In this document: one piece after another, positions 29,464-37,386 of the stretch
How positions within the stretch are numbered: the first letter of the stretch is position 1
Layout of the letters: each line of letters starts with the position of its first letter
Source of the DNA: Candidatus Roseilinea mizusawaensis
GTDB taxonomy: Bacteria > Chloroflexota > Anaerolineae > J036 > Brachytrichaceae
Assembly: GCA_016841965.1 (NCBI GenBank)
Contig: JAEANN010000018.1
Location: 1 to 64,000, forward strand
Reading direction: 5' to 3'
Length of the DNA stretch: 64,000 nucleotides
The notes under the pieces: model-generated
Told to the model about the DNA's origin: nothing
Databases searched by the model: none
What the model saw: only the letters and a program-made list of their open reading frames with translations
Translations under genes and position numbers: made by a program

Positions 29464-30180
29464 ATGTCCAACGACCGCGGGCCTGCCCGTGCTTCTGCGC
29501 AGTTCGAGGCGCTGTTCACCCAACACGGCGCGGCATCGTTTGACAAGCAGGTTTACCTGGCGGCCGTGCTGCGCGGAGGCGGATGGGCGTTTGACGTGAG
29601 CAGCGGCATTTTGGCGCTGCGACGCCCGCACGAGGCGAGCTTGCGCTTGAGCGTGCAGGTGCTCGGCGCCGAGTCGGAGGATAGCGGCACGTGGTTGTGG
29701 GCATGGGCCAATCGGAGCGGCATTCCCGAAGCGCTCTTGCACGCCGCGCAGGCGCTGCGCGCGTTTGGGATGCAGGCCGGCGTGCCGGAGCTGGTCATCC
29801 CTGAGCTGCCGATTGGTTCGCCGGCCGGCCCGCAGCGCCTTGCCATGGTGGCCTGCGGCGTGCAGCGCGCAGATTGTTTCTTCCGCGCGCGGTATCCCCG
29901 TGGGGCGCTGTATTTGTTAATCAAAGACCCGCGCTACAAACGCTCGGTGCGGCGACCCATCCCACGTATTTTGCGCTTTTTCCCGATGTTCCTGTCTGAT
30001 CACGTGGTCGCGGATCCGCGCGCAGCGCTGCTGAGCTACCTGCGCTTTTATCGCCTGCAGGTGCGCGATGAAGGGCGTCGCATTGTTGCTGCGGCGCCCG
30101 GCAGCTTGCCGGGTGCGGTGTCGCCGCAGCAACTGGTGGCCGACTTCGACGACGACGGGCGCTTGCTGGCGTTGCGCTGA
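29464..30180 (+). CDS. DUF6882-like protein
   Basis: A cytosolic protein of about 238 residues. The ATG at 29464 (MSNDRGPARAS) is preferred; an in-frame ATG at 29356, overlapping the previous stop, would add 36 low-complexity residues. A segment with WLWAWANRSGIPEALL and a following IPELPI resembles the DUF6882 family, for which no activity is established. No signal peptide or membrane segment is visible. The 104-nt gap to the beta-helix gene leaves open whether they share a transcript. Family call is from pattern memory. Confidence 0.55.
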   Translation: MSNDRGPARASAQFEALFTQHGAASFDKQVYLAAVLRGGGWAFDVSSGILALRRPHEASLRLSVQVLGAESEDSGTWLWAWANRSGIPEALLHAAQALRAFGMQAGVPELVIPELPIGSPAGPQRLAMVACGVQRADCFFRARYPRGALYLLIKDPRYKRSVRRPIPRILRFFPMFLSDHVVADPRAALLSYLRFYRLQVRDEGRRIVAAAPGSLPGAVSPQQLVADFDDDGRLLALR

Positions 30181-30194
30181 TGTGCGCCGGATGC

Positions 30195-30962
30195 TCACAC
30201 GCCGGCGACCTGAGCCATGGCTTCCCAGAAGTGCCACTCGCCCTCCAGCAGCAGGCGGGTGGACTCGCGAATCTGCCGAGCGGTCATCCCCTGATCGAGG
30301 GCTTGCTGTAGGGTTGTGAAGTCGGGCTTGCAGCCGGGGCAATCGCCTAAGGCTGCGCCGCGCTCTAGCGCGCTCTGGATGTAGGGCAACACCTCTTCGT
30401 CTTTGGGCTGATAGTTGGCGTACATCTCGAAGAAGCGCGCCGCGTCGTGGCTGAGGCCGTAATGCGCCTTCAGTGCTCGGCTCACGCGCAGCGCGTTGGC
30501 GATCCACACCTTGGCGTCGAAGTAGAAGGCGGTGATCAGGTCGGCATCGCTGCCGTAGAGACACACGTAGGTCTCGTAGTAGCTGAACATCATCGCCTCG
30601 AGCGAGAGTGGGGCGGCTTGGAGATCGGCTTCGCTTAGGCCTAGCGCGTCGGCAAAGCTCAGCACAGCGTCGTGGACGGCGAACTCGGCTTGTAGGAACT
30701 CGTGAAGCTTCTTGCGGCTGGGCTGATGGCCAAAGCGCGCCAACAGCAGCGCGATGTTCTTCAGGCCGTTGGATACGATGTGATGCTGATGGATGGCCAG
30801 GGCGTTGAGCGCATCGCGTGGCACGCGGCCATCTTCCAGCGCTTGCACATAGCGGTGGGTAATGATGCGCTGAAGCAAGGGGTGCAGCTCGCGGTGCAGC
30901 TCGTGTAGGAGTTTGGCGGAATCGCGCGTGGCGTCCTGTGTAACTTGAAGTGTCTCACTCAT
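30195..30962 (-). CDS. tenA: TenA/THI-4 family protein under TPP riboswitch control
   Basis: An all-alpha protein of about 255 residues with the heme-oxygenase-like fold of TenA/THI-4/PqqC proteins. The C-terminal EGEWHFWEAM segment is typical of TenA, which hydrolyses thiamine breakdown products for salvage. The only candidate Cys near the family's catalytic position is in ETYVCLYG (about residue 134), and it does not align with certainty, so this could be a TenA_E-type or divergent member. The start at 30962 follows GGAGGT (30972-30977). A TPP aptamer and an intrinsic terminator lie in its leader, which is the strongest evidence for a thiamine role. Confidence 0.75.
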   Translation of the reverse strand: MSETLQVTQDATRDSAKLLHELHRELHPLLQRIITHRYVQALEDGRVPRDALNALAIHQHHIVSNGLKNIALLLARFGHQPSRKKLHEFLQAEFAVHDAVLSFADALGLSEADLQAAPLSLEAMMFSYYETYVCLYGSDADLITAFYFDAKVWIANALRVSRALKAHYGLSHDAARFFEMYANYQPKDEEVLPYIQSALERGAALGDCPGCKPDFTTLQQALDQGMTARQIRESTRLLLEGEWHFWEAMAQVAGV

Positions 30963-30973
30963 GGTTTGGTGAC

Positions 30974-31013
30974 CTCCAAAATAAAACACCCTCTGCCGGG
31001 GCAGAGGGTGTTT
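30974..31013 (-). terminator. Intrinsic terminator in the tenA leader
   Basis: A perfect 12-bp stem, AAACACCCTCTG (30984-30995) with 31002-31013, with a 6-nt loop. On the minus strand it is followed by TTTTATTTT, just ahead of the tenA ribosome site. Its position between aptamer and gene fits the expression platform of a transcription-attenuating riboswitch. Confidence 0.85.
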
Positions 31014-31035
31014 GAATAAAACTGATCGATCATTA

Positions 31036-31122
31036 CATCCCTGCGCCAGCATTACCCGGATCAGGTTCAACGGGTCGAGCACGCTTCAGTGCTCCTCTCA
31101 GCCTGGTATGCCAAGCTCCCCG
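31036..31122 (-). promoter_or_regulatory. TPP (THI-box) riboswitch aptamer
   Basis: Read on the minus strand, the hallmark elements are present in order: GGGGAGC, CTGAGAGGAGC (complement of 31091-31101), a variable hairpin, then TTGAACCTGATC and CGGGTAATGCTGGCGCAGGG (complement of about 31038-31070). This is the conserved thiamine pyrophosphate aptamer. It lies about 75 nt upstream of tenA, with a terminator between them. Confidence 0.95.
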
Positions 31123-31308
31123 TGTAGATATTTAGTTGTTGTTCAGACGACCGCGCTTATAACACAGCCCGACGCGTAGGTCAAGGCCGTGCTGAGAGTG
31201 TCAGAGTGCAAGCAGGTGTCCCTCGGCCCTGGGCCTATGCGCGTCGCTTGGGCTGTTGCTCAAGGCTGTGGCGCGCGCTCTGGCGGGGTCACGGTGCAGC
31301 TATCGCGC

Positions 31309-31365
31309 GCCGGCTCACACTTTCTTCACGCCACCTGTGCGGTTCTTGGAATCATCAATTGCCTT
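31309..31365 (-). pseudogene. Remnant of the 3' end of the secreted protein gene at 32544
   Basis: On the minus strand this piece encodes KAIDDSKNRTGGVKK plus a stop, nearly the same as the tail of the gene ending at 32544. It also retains GCGCCGGC just past the stop. The 44-nt core shows about seven differences from the intact copy. It lies 62 nt past the end of hypB and is a leftover of a duplication. Confidence 0.8.
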
Positions 31366-31429
31366 ACCCCGTGTCGCTGAATAGCTGCTTGACCAACCCG
31401 CGGATAAAGATGCCGGCAAGTTTGCAGTC

Positions 31430-32128
31430 CTACTGGCGGCCAATCCGCTGTTCGAGGAAGGCGTACCACTCGTGCATCCCCAGGCCGGTGCGCGCAGACA
31501 CCTCGAACACTGTGGCCTGCGGCGCAATGCGGCGGATGTTGTCGAGCGCCGTGGTGCGATCGAAGCCGACCGCCTCGGCCAGGTCCATCTTGTTCACGAT
31601 GACCACATCGGCGGTCTTGAACATGACGGGGTACTTGAGCGGCTTGTCTTCGCCCTCGGTGACCGACAGCAACACCACGCGCAAATCCTCGCCCAGGTCG
31701 TAGCCGGAAGGGCAGACCAGATTGCCCACGTTCTCGACGATCAGCAGGTCCAGATTGTCGAGGTTGAGCTGGCCGGCCGCTTTGCCCACCATTTCGGCTT
31801 CTAGGTGGCACATGTCGCCGGTGGTGATCTGGATGGCCGGCGCGCCGCTGCGGGCGATGCGCTGTGCGTCGTTGTCGGTGGCCAGATCGCCCACAATGAC
31901 TCCGCCACGCAGCCGGCCTTGCAGGTCGGTCAGCGTGCGCTCGATGAACGCCGTTTTGCCCGAGCCCGGCGACGACACCACGTTCAGCACTAGCAGTCCG
32001 CTCGCCTTGAAGCGTGCGCGATTGCGCGCCGCAAACAGATCGTTCTTCGAGAGAATTCCCTGATTGACTGCAATTGTCTGAGGCGAGGCCCCGTCGCCTA
32101 TAACTTGTTTCATTTCAGTCTCTGCCAT
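31430..32128 (-). CDS. hypB: Hydrogenase nickel incorporation GTPase HypB
   Basis: HypB delivers nickel to the [NiFe]-hydrogenase active site, with HypA as partner, powered by GTP. Visible motifs are the P-loop SSPGSGKT, the GDLATDNDA switch region, the metal site MCHLEAEM (Cys-His pair), ENVGNLVCP and the NKMDL base-recognition motif. Its 232 residues are typical for short HypB forms; the His-rich or CxxCGC N-terminal nickel store of some HypBs is absent. It lies 38 nt downstream of hypA, a gap almost entirely made of heptamer repeats, in which an AGAGG unit serves as a possible ribosome site just before the ATG. No hydrogenase subunits are in the window. Confidence 0.95.
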   Translation of the reverse strand: MAETEMKQVIGDGASPQTIAVNQGILSKNDLFAARNRARFKASGLLVLNVVSSPGSGKTAFIERTLTDLQGRLRGGVIVGDLATDNDAQRIARSGAPAIQITTGDMCHLEAEMVGKAAGQLNLDNLDLLIVENVGNLVCPSGYDLGEDLRVVLLSVTEGEDKPLKYPVMFKTADVVIVNKMDLAEAVGFDRTTALDNIRRIAPQATVFEVSARTGLGMHEWYAFLEQRIGRQ

Positions 32129-32132
32129 TTAT

Positions 32133-32167
32133 CCTCTGTCCTCTGTTCTGTGTCGTCTGTGTTCTGT
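32133..32167. repeat. Heptamer tract in the hypA-hypB gap
   Basis: Five 7-bp units in register (CCTCTGT, CCTCTGT, TCTGTGT, CGTCTGT, GTTCTGT) fill most of the intergenic gap. The last unit touches the hypA stop codon. On the transcribed strand the units read ACAGAGG, related to the array at 53120-53175. Confidence 0.8.
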
Positions 32168-32508
32168 TACGACACTTCCAAAAACGCCAGCTCTAGTTCG
32201 CGGCCCTTGCGGATTTGGACGTTCAGGCTGCCGCACTGCGGACACGCGTAGAAGTAGCCATCCGGCTCGAACGCGATCTGGCAGGCTGGGCAATAGCATA
32301 CCGCCGGCACACGCTCGATCTCCAGCGTGGATCCTTCAGCCGGCGTGCCCTGCGTGACCACATCGAACGCGAATTCCAGCGCATCCGGCACCACGCTCGA
32401 CAGCGCGCCGACGCGCATGTGGATGCGATGGATGCGCGTAGCGTTGCGCTGCCGCATGTGCTCCAGCGCGATCTCCAGCGCGTTCTGCATGATCGAGACC
32501 TCGTGCAT
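32167..32508 (-). CDS. hypA: Hydrogenase maturation nickel chaperone HypA
   Basis: A 113-residue HypA. The N-terminal Met-His-Glu supplies the nickel ligand, and two CxxC pairs (CPAC and CPQC) form the structural zinc site. It passes nickel to the hydrogenase large subunit together with HypB, which follows directly on the same strand. A nearly identical 5' fragment of this gene lies at 34815-34993, on the far side of an unrelated secreted-protein gene, so the locus has undergone duplication. The upstream leader carries short GATTTNN-type heptamers (32512-32532). Confidence 0.95.
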   Translation of the reverse strand: MHEVSIMQNALEIALEHMRQRNATRIHRIHMRVGALSSVVPDALEFAFDVVTQGTPAEGSTLEIERVPAVCYCPACQIAFEPDGYFYACPQCGSLNVQIRKGRELELAFLEVS

Positions 32509-32543
32509 GTCGATTTTGGGTCTGGGATTTCAGATGCGCCGGC

Positions 32544-34715
32544 TCATATCTTCTTCACTCCACCTGTGCGGTTTTTGGAGTCGTCGATCGCCTTTTGAAG
32601 CAACGGGATGTAGCCGGCTTCGACCTGGGCGTTGAATGCTTTCCAGCTTGCAGGTTTGGTGTTGGCATACGTTTTGACCCACTGCACCATTTGTATCACC
32701 AGTCCGGACACCTCGATCAGGCACGCCCCATCGTAGCACTGCTTGAGCCAGGGTGCGCCGTAGCCGTTGTAGTAGGCCTGCACCTCGGCGATAGCCTGTT
32801 CTACCTCAGCGAGCGCTTGTTCTTTGATCGGTGTGGTTGGCCCGAGCGCGTAGGCGCGGCTGCACTTTGTCTCTGCGTGACAGCCAAACTTCAACCCGCC
32901 GGGCGGCAATTCGATTTCCAACTGGGGAAAGAATATCTGATGATCCCAACTGGTTGACCACACGGCCAGGTCCAAAAACAAGCGTGCGTTGATGCCGGGG
33001 GTGATGACGAACACGACGCTGTATATCGGATCGCCGAGTGTGAAGTTGCTGCTCTGGTCGGTGGGACGAACTTGGAGGGGAATTTTGCTGGTCGAAGCGG
33101 TCAGCAGTTTGGGAGCGCCGCCGGCCAGGTTATCGTTAAAGCTCAGGGTCAGACCGCCGGACTTCAGCGACAGTGCCAATGCGGGATGCACTTTGGCCCC
33201 AACTACTCCGAAATTGGCTGCGTTGTTGAGGAAGTCAATCTGGTCGATTACTTTTGTTTGCGGTGGGGTCTGGCTGCCGGGCACGGGGGGTGTGAACTGG
33301 CCGCCGTTAAACATGCCCGGCAAATACTCGGTGAAGTCCACCTTCAGCGATGGATGAATGCCGGTGGCGCCGATCACGGGCAGCTTGACGGCCAGGCCGG
33401 CTGCGGCTGATGCCTCGGCGACGATCTCTTTGCCTTGAAACAGTTTCTGTTCGGGCAAGCCAGCTTCCAGAAAATTGTTTGGGTGGCCGTTTACCGGCGC
33501 AAAGTTGATGGTTACCTCCGCTTTATCCTTACCCAGATAGGCATACGTACCCCAGGTTTTGATGGCAAAGCGCAGCCCTAGCCCATAGCCAAACCGGGCA
33601 TAAGCCTCAACATAGTAAGTCTCGGCGCAGCCAAGCAGACACCATTTCACTGTCTTCTCAATTCGCTGGCGCCACTCGTACTCGCGGCCCAGGGTGAAGC
33701 CTGTCAGGAAGTGGCGTTCTGGCAGCGTCTGGCTGGCCGGCTGGTACTGTGTGCCGGCGGGGGGGCTGCTGCCATTTCCCGGCAGATATAGCAGATAGTT
33801 CTTGTCTTTCGCTTTCAGCAGCGCAGTCAGGCCGGGAATGCTGCCATTCAACGTGTCCTGGGTCGGCACGAACATAGCCTGTTCGATGACCGTTTCGCCT
33901 GTGTTAGCGATCTCGGTGATCAGCGCATCATTATCCAGCCCGGCAAGGCGCTGCACTTCTCGCTGTCCTAATTCTTGAACCAGCTTTGCGCGCTGGGCCG
34001 GGTCGTTGAAGTAAGCCCGCAATTGCCCAAGATGCCCCTGGATGGCCGACAACTGTTTTGCCCGCAGCTCTCGTTGCTGAGCGGCCCACTCGTGCAAGCG
34101 GCCGGGCCGGCCCCCTGCACCTCTGAATTCCTGGCTGCGCCTCTCCAGCTCGGTCTCTGAAAGGCGCGTGGAGCACGCTACCCCGGCTTGTTGTATCTGT
34201 TGGCGATGCGTTGGGTTGGTGCAGGCGCCCGATTTCAGCGCATACCGCACCAGTGAGTGGATGACCAGACCATCCTTCACCTCCCAGGCTGTGGTCACAT
34301 CGGCTTGCACTGTGGCCAGCGCCGGCAATGTGCGCAGTTTTTGCGCAACGTTAAACGGCGCTTTGGGATCAGCGAGCAAGGGTTGGAAGTTCAGCTTTCC
34401 CAGGCTGAATCCGATCACCGGTTGCTGTTGCAAGGTGGAGAAGTTGAGCTGTCGCAGCACTTGCATCTTGGGGAGCTGGCTGCTCAGTGTCCGCCCGGAT
34501 AACATCACTGCGCCATCCACTCCTGTCATTTTCATGTCGGCCGGCGGTTCAATCTGCAGCGACTTGAGCGCCTCCGGCGAGACTGACAAGGTGCTGTTTG
34601 GGATTACCTGAAGACCAGGCACGCCCTGTGCCTCGACTGCTGTCGCAGGGGCGGTAGCCAATGCAATGGCTAAAAAACACGCAGGCAATCTGTTGTACAG
34701 TTCGTGCCGTTTCAT
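32544..34715 (-). CDS. Secreted protein of unknown function, 723 residues
   Basis: The start at 34715 is preceded by AAAGGAGA and opens a signal peptide (CFLAIALATAPATA, cut near VEA). The mature protein has no family I recognise. It has a charged helical stretch around residues 190-260 (ETELERRSQEFRG, RELRAKQLSAIQG), a middle part rich in beta-like and Gly segments, several scattered Cys residues and a short helical C-terminus (LLQKAIDDSKNRTGGVKK). No membrane anchor is seen after the signal. It lies between two copies of hypA sequence, and its tail is repeated past hypB. The context says more about genome rearrangement than about function. Confidence 0.75.
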   Translation of the reverse strand: MKRHELYNRLPACFLAIALATAPATAVEAQGVPGLQVIPNSTLSVSPEALKSLQIEPPADMKMTGVDGAVMLSGRTLSSQLPKMQVLRQLNFSTLQQQPVIGFSLGKLNFQPLLADPKAPFNVAQKLRTLPALATVQADVTTAWEVKDGLVIHSLVRYALKSGACTNPTHRQQIQQAGVACSTRLSETELERRSQEFRGAGGRPGRLHEWAAQQRELRAKQLSAIQGHLGQLRAYFNDPAQRAKLVQELGQREVQRLAGLDNDALITEIANTGETVIEQAMFVPTQDTLNGSIPGLTALLKAKDKNYLLYLPGNGSSPPAGTQYQPASQTLPERHFLTGFTLGREYEWRQRIEKTVKWCLLGCAETYYVEAYARFGYGLGLRFAIKTWGTYAYLGKDKAEVTINFAPVNGHPNNFLEAGLPEQKLFQGKEIVAEASAAAGLAVKLPVIGATGIHPSLKVDFTEYLPGMFNGGQFTPPVPGSQTPPQTKVIDQIDFLNNAANFGVVGAKVHPALALSLKSGGLTLSFNDNLAGGAPKLLTASTSKIPLQVRPTDQSSNFTLGDPIYSVVFVITPGINARLFLDLAVWSTSWDHQIFFPQLEIELPPGGLKFGCHAETKCSRAYALGPTTPIKEQALAEVEQAIAEVQAYYNGYGAPWLKQCYDGACLIEVSGLVIQMVQWVKTYANTKPASWKAFNAQVEAGYIPLLQKAIDDSKNRTGGVKKI

Positions 34716-34814
34716 GGTTTCTCCTTTTTCTGACCGGAATAGCTAAAAACACGCAAGCAAACCGCGCCGGCGCCGCTCTTTAATCGCCGCGGTTAAGTTG
34801 GCCGGCTGACTTGT

Positions 34815-34993
34815 GATTCTTCAGCCGGCGTGCCCTGCGTGACCACATCGAACGCAAATTCCAGCGCATCCGGCACCACGCTCGACAGCGCGCCGACGCG
34901 CATGTGGATGCGATGGATGCGCGCAGCGTTGCGCTGCCGCATGTGCTCCAGCGCGATCTCCAGCGCGTTCTGCATGATCGAGACCTCGTGCAT
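34815..34993 (-). pseudogene. Truncated duplicate of the hypA 5' end
   Basis: About 179 nt match 32331-32508 with about three differences, encoding the first 58 residues of HypA with a single substitution. The match then ends abruptly and the frame runs into unrelated sequence to a stop at 34793. Both zinc CxxC motifs are lost, so it cannot be a functional HypA. The similarity continues a few bases upstream of the ATG. Confidence 0.9.
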
Positions 34994-34996
34994 GTC

Positions 34997-35017
34997 GATT
35001 ATGGATTTTGGATTTGG
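34997..35017. repeat. Short heptamer tract, unit GATTTNG
   Basis: Three 7-bp units (GATTATG, GATTTTG, GATTTGG) just upstream of the hypA duplicate. The equivalent place before intact hypA (32512-32532) has related units. Confidence 0.6.
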
Positions 35018-35046
35018 GACGGCCTCAAGATGCCACTCAACACTTG

Positions 35047-35102
35047 TCCCTCATCCCTCGTCCCTCATCCCTCGTCCCTCATCCCTCGGCCCTCATCCCT
35101 CG
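35047..35102. repeat. Heptamer tandem array, unit TCCCTCR, 8 copies
   Basis: Eight units in perfect register, alternating TCCCTCA and TCCCTCG, with one GCCCTCA. The array overlaps the 3' end of the hydrogenase maturation protease gene and supplies its stop codon. Confidence 0.97.
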
Positions 35103-35577
35103 TCATCCACTCCAGAATGCGCGCCACGGCCTGATCGGCAAGGGCGTCGGTGGCCGGCGACAGCGTTTGTTTGAAGCCGAACTGATAGCCGCGCACAGAG
35201 ATGACCATGCCCTCTGGCGCGCGACCGTAGGCCGCCTGAGCCAGCGCCAGCAAGGTGTCGGGCGTGAGGTGGTGGGTGAAGGGCGACGACTGAAAGAGCG
35301 CCTGGGTCTCAGCGATATTCAGGTCGTTGGGGTAGGCGCCGGTGTGCGCGTCTACAAAGCACACGCGCTCGTATTGCGCGATTGCTTCGGCAAACTCTGG
35401 CACAAGCTGGAGCGCGACCATCAGGCCGGGGATGGCGCTGCTTGGGCGCAGATCGAGGGCGTTTTGGGTGATGAATGTGCCGGGCAGTCGCGCAGCCAGT
35501 CGCTCGACGATGCGCCAGCCGACGCCATCGTCCTCGCGGTCGGGGTTGCCGTAGCCGATGATGAGCGCGCTTCTCAT
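35065..35577 (-). CDS. Hydrogenase maturation endopeptidase (HyaD/HycI family)
   Basis: A protease of about 170 residues that trims the C-terminus of the [NiFe]-hydrogenase large subunit after metal insertion. Motifs are the N-terminal GYGNPDREDDGVG with the first acidic nickel-sensing residue, a central VDAHTG and the THHLTP histidines. The start at 35577 gives the canonical MRSALIIGYGN opening; an upstream in-frame start at 35748 would add unrelated residues. The last residues, RDEGRGMRDEG, are encoded by the TCCCTCR heptamer array, so the original C-terminus has been replaced or extended by repeat. It runs toward hypA and hypB and probably belonged to one hyp operon. Confidence 0.85.
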   Translation of the reverse strand: MRSALIIGYGNPDREDDGVGWRIVERLAARLPGTFITQNALDLRPSSAIPGLMVALQLVPEFAEAIAQYERVCFVDAHTGAYPNDLNIAETQALFQSSPFTHHLTPDTLLALAQAAYGRAPEGMVISVRGYQFGFKQTLSPATDALADQAVARILEWMTRDEGRGMRDEG

Positions 35578-35625
35578 AGTGCGACGCGATTGTAGCACCC
35601 CGCGCGTTGATATACTTGACTTGCA

Positions 35626-36012
35626 ATGCCTGTCGAGATACCCGCCGACAAGATGGCTGACTATTGCGCAATGGCTCGATGCCGACGCGAGCAGGAGCAG
35701 GCGCAATTGCGCGCAGCGTTGCGCGCGCGCGAGGCGCTGGCGTGGCAATTGGCTCGTCGCGCGGCGCAGCTATTGAAGCAGAATTTTGGCGCGTCCCGCG
35801 TGGTTGTTTTTGGCTCGCTGGTTCAGCCGGGGATGTTCAGCCTGTATTCCGATCTCGATCTGGCGGCCTGGGGAATTCAGCCCGCAGACACCTTCCGCGC
35901 TATCGGCGCTGTATATGATCTGAGCAGCGAGATCGAGCTAAACCTGGTGGATGTTGCTGTTGCACGACCGTCTGTGCGCCGCGCTATCCTGGCGCAAGGA
36001 GTCGATTTGTGA
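35626..36012 (+). CDS. Minimal nucleotidyltransferase (MNT) antitoxin
   Basis: A 128-residue protein with a helical N-terminus and the nucleotidyltransferase motif FGSLVQPGMFSLYSDLDLA, in which Gly-Ser and the Asp-x-Asp pair bind metal and NTP. Proteins of this kind pair with HEPN ribonucleases in type VII toxin-antitoxin modules, where the MNT enzyme can modify and silence the HEPN toxin. The next gene starts inside its stop codon region (GTG at 36009) and is HEPN-like. The ATG at 35626 is the natural start; no strong ribosome site is visible. Confidence 0.85.
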   Translation: MPVEIPADKMADYCAMARCRREQEQAQLRAALRAREALAWQLARRAAQLLKQNFGASRVVVFGSLVQPGMFSLYSDLDLAAWGIQPADTFRAIGAVYDLSSEIELNLVDVAVARPSVRRAILAQGVDL

Positions 36013-36497
36013 TCGAACGCTATGCACTGGTGAGCGGCCGCATTCGCGCCGAGATGGCTGATCTTGAGCAGGCGGTGACGCGGGCAATTCAAGCGATGCA
36101 ACACAGCAAGATGCGCCCCGCCGAGCAATCTTTGCTGGTGGACGCGGCGGCGCTGAATCTGCATGACTTCTACACGGGTCTTGAGCGTCTCTTCCAGCAA
36201 GTCGCTCTGAATGTGGATCGTGTCGTCCCCGAAGGGCGCGACTGGCATCGAGAGTTGTTGCGCCAGATGAGCGCCGAAGTGCCGGGGGTTCGCCCTGCTG
36301 TGCTGTCTCATGAAACCGTCCGCGCGCTGGACGAGTATCTGCGCTTCAGGCATATCGTGAGAAATGTTTACGCCTTTGAGTTCGACTCTGATCGTGTCTG
36401 GCGACTGGTCGAACGTGTGGAAGATTGCCATGCGCGCGCGCGTGCTGATCTGCTGGCGTTTTCGGACTATCTGGAAAGCGTGGCGCGCGCCGGCTGA
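36009..36497 (+). CDS. HEPN-like (HepT-type) putative ribonuclease toxin
   Basis: A 162-residue all-helical protein overlapping the MNT gene by 4 nt, starting at a GTG. The region LRFRHIVRNVYAFEFD is where HEPN toxins carry their Arg-x(4-6)-His active site. Here the clear elements are RFRH and RNVY, so the strict motif is not obvious and activity may be reduced or the protein may belong to the variant subgroup with RN/RH-x-Y. The pairing and order match known MNT/HEPN systems. The function is therefore well supported by context but not by catalytic residues alone. Confidence 0.75.
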   Translation: MIERYALVSGRIRAEMADLEQAVTRAIQAMQHSKMRPAEQSLLVDAAALNLHDFYTGLERLFQQVALNVDRVVPEGRDWHRELLRQMSAEVPGVRPAVLSHETVRALDEYLRFRHIVRNVYAFEFDSDRVWRLVERVEDCHARARADLLAFSDYLESVARAG

Positions 36498-36533
36498 TTG
36501 ACTGCGCGCCGATTGTGTTTCACAAGACGAACG

Positions 36534-37364
36534 ATGATCTTTCTTACCCAACACGCTGTGCCCGGCGTGACGCGCTGGGCTGCCCAGGGCTACTATCTGC
36601 CCGCGGGCTTCAACCTCAGTCTATTGCTTACCATGCAGCGCGCCGGCATCTATGCGCTCTTGCGCACGCTGCCCGGCACCGAAAAAGCCGAAGATGCGCT
36701 GGTCGCGCCCATCGAAAACGACCAGGAAGTGTGGGCGTGCGGTGTGACGTATCTGCGCAGCCGCGATGCGCGCAAGGCCGAGTCGCAGGTGGGCGATGTG
36801 TACCAGATGGTGTACGAAGCCGAGCGACCGGAGATTTTCTTCAAGTCGATTGGCTGGCGTGTGGCCGGCTATGGTGAGCCGGTGCGCATCCGCGCCGATA
36901 GCGCCTGGAACGTGCCGGAGCCGGAGATGACCCTGGTGGTCAATCGCTGGCAGGAGATCATCGGCTTCACGCTGGGCAATGATATGTCCTCGCGCAGCAT
37001 CGAAGGCGAGAACCCGTTGTATTTGCCGCAGGCCAAGATTTACAACGGCGCCTGTGCGCTGGGGCCGGGCATTGTGATCGCCGATCCCGATGAGATACGC
37101 GACCTGCCCATCCGGATGGAAATTCTGCGTGATGGCGCGCCGGCTTTCCAGGGCGAGACCAGTCTGAAGAACATGAAGCGTCGCTATGAAGAGCTGGTCA
37201 GCTATCTGTTCCGCGAAACAGACTTCCCCGAAGGTGTGTTTGTCATGACCGGCACCGGCATCGTGCCGCCCGAATCGTTCACGCTGCAAGCCGGCGACGT
37301 GGTGCGTATTCAGACGGTCACGCACACCAACGAGTCGTTCATCCTGGAAAACCCGGTTGCCTGA
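36534..37364 (+). CDS. Fumarylacetoacetate hydrolase family enzyme
   Basis: A protein of about 276 residues from the FAH family, which acts on 2-oxo or acylpyruvate-type acids with a divalent metal. Diagnostic segments are [37 protein letters not shown] (metal-binding Glu residues) and [20 protein letters not shown]. These recall the AraD1-like branch acting on 2-keto-3-deoxy sugar acids, but the substrate cannot be fixed from sequence. I chose the ATG at 36534; an upstream in-frame start at 36498 immediately abuts the HEPN stop. The next gene, a U32-like barrel protein, starts 22 nt after its stop, so the two are likely co-transcribed. Confidence 0.85.
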   Translation: MIFLTQHAVPGVTRWAAQGYYLPAGFNLSLLLTMQRAGIYALLRTLPGTEKAEDALVAPIENDQEVWACGVTYLRSRDARKAESQVGDVYQMVYEAERPEIFFKSIGWRVAGYGEPVRIRADSAWNVPEPEMTLVVNRWQEIIGFTLGNDMSSRSIEGENPLYLPQAKIYNGACALGPGIVIADPDEIRDLPIRMEILRDGAPAFQGETSLKNMKRRYEELVSYLFRETDFPEGVFVMTGTGIVPPESFTLQAGDVVRIQTVTHTNESFILENPVA

Positions 37365-37386
37365 CGCGCGACACCTGCGCATACCC

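Noticed and set aside
34740..34760. A second copy of about 20 bp of the secreted gene's signal-peptide region just upstream of its start.
   Set aside because: The match (around TAAAAACACGCA) is too short to interpret alone, though it may belong to the duplication history of the locus.
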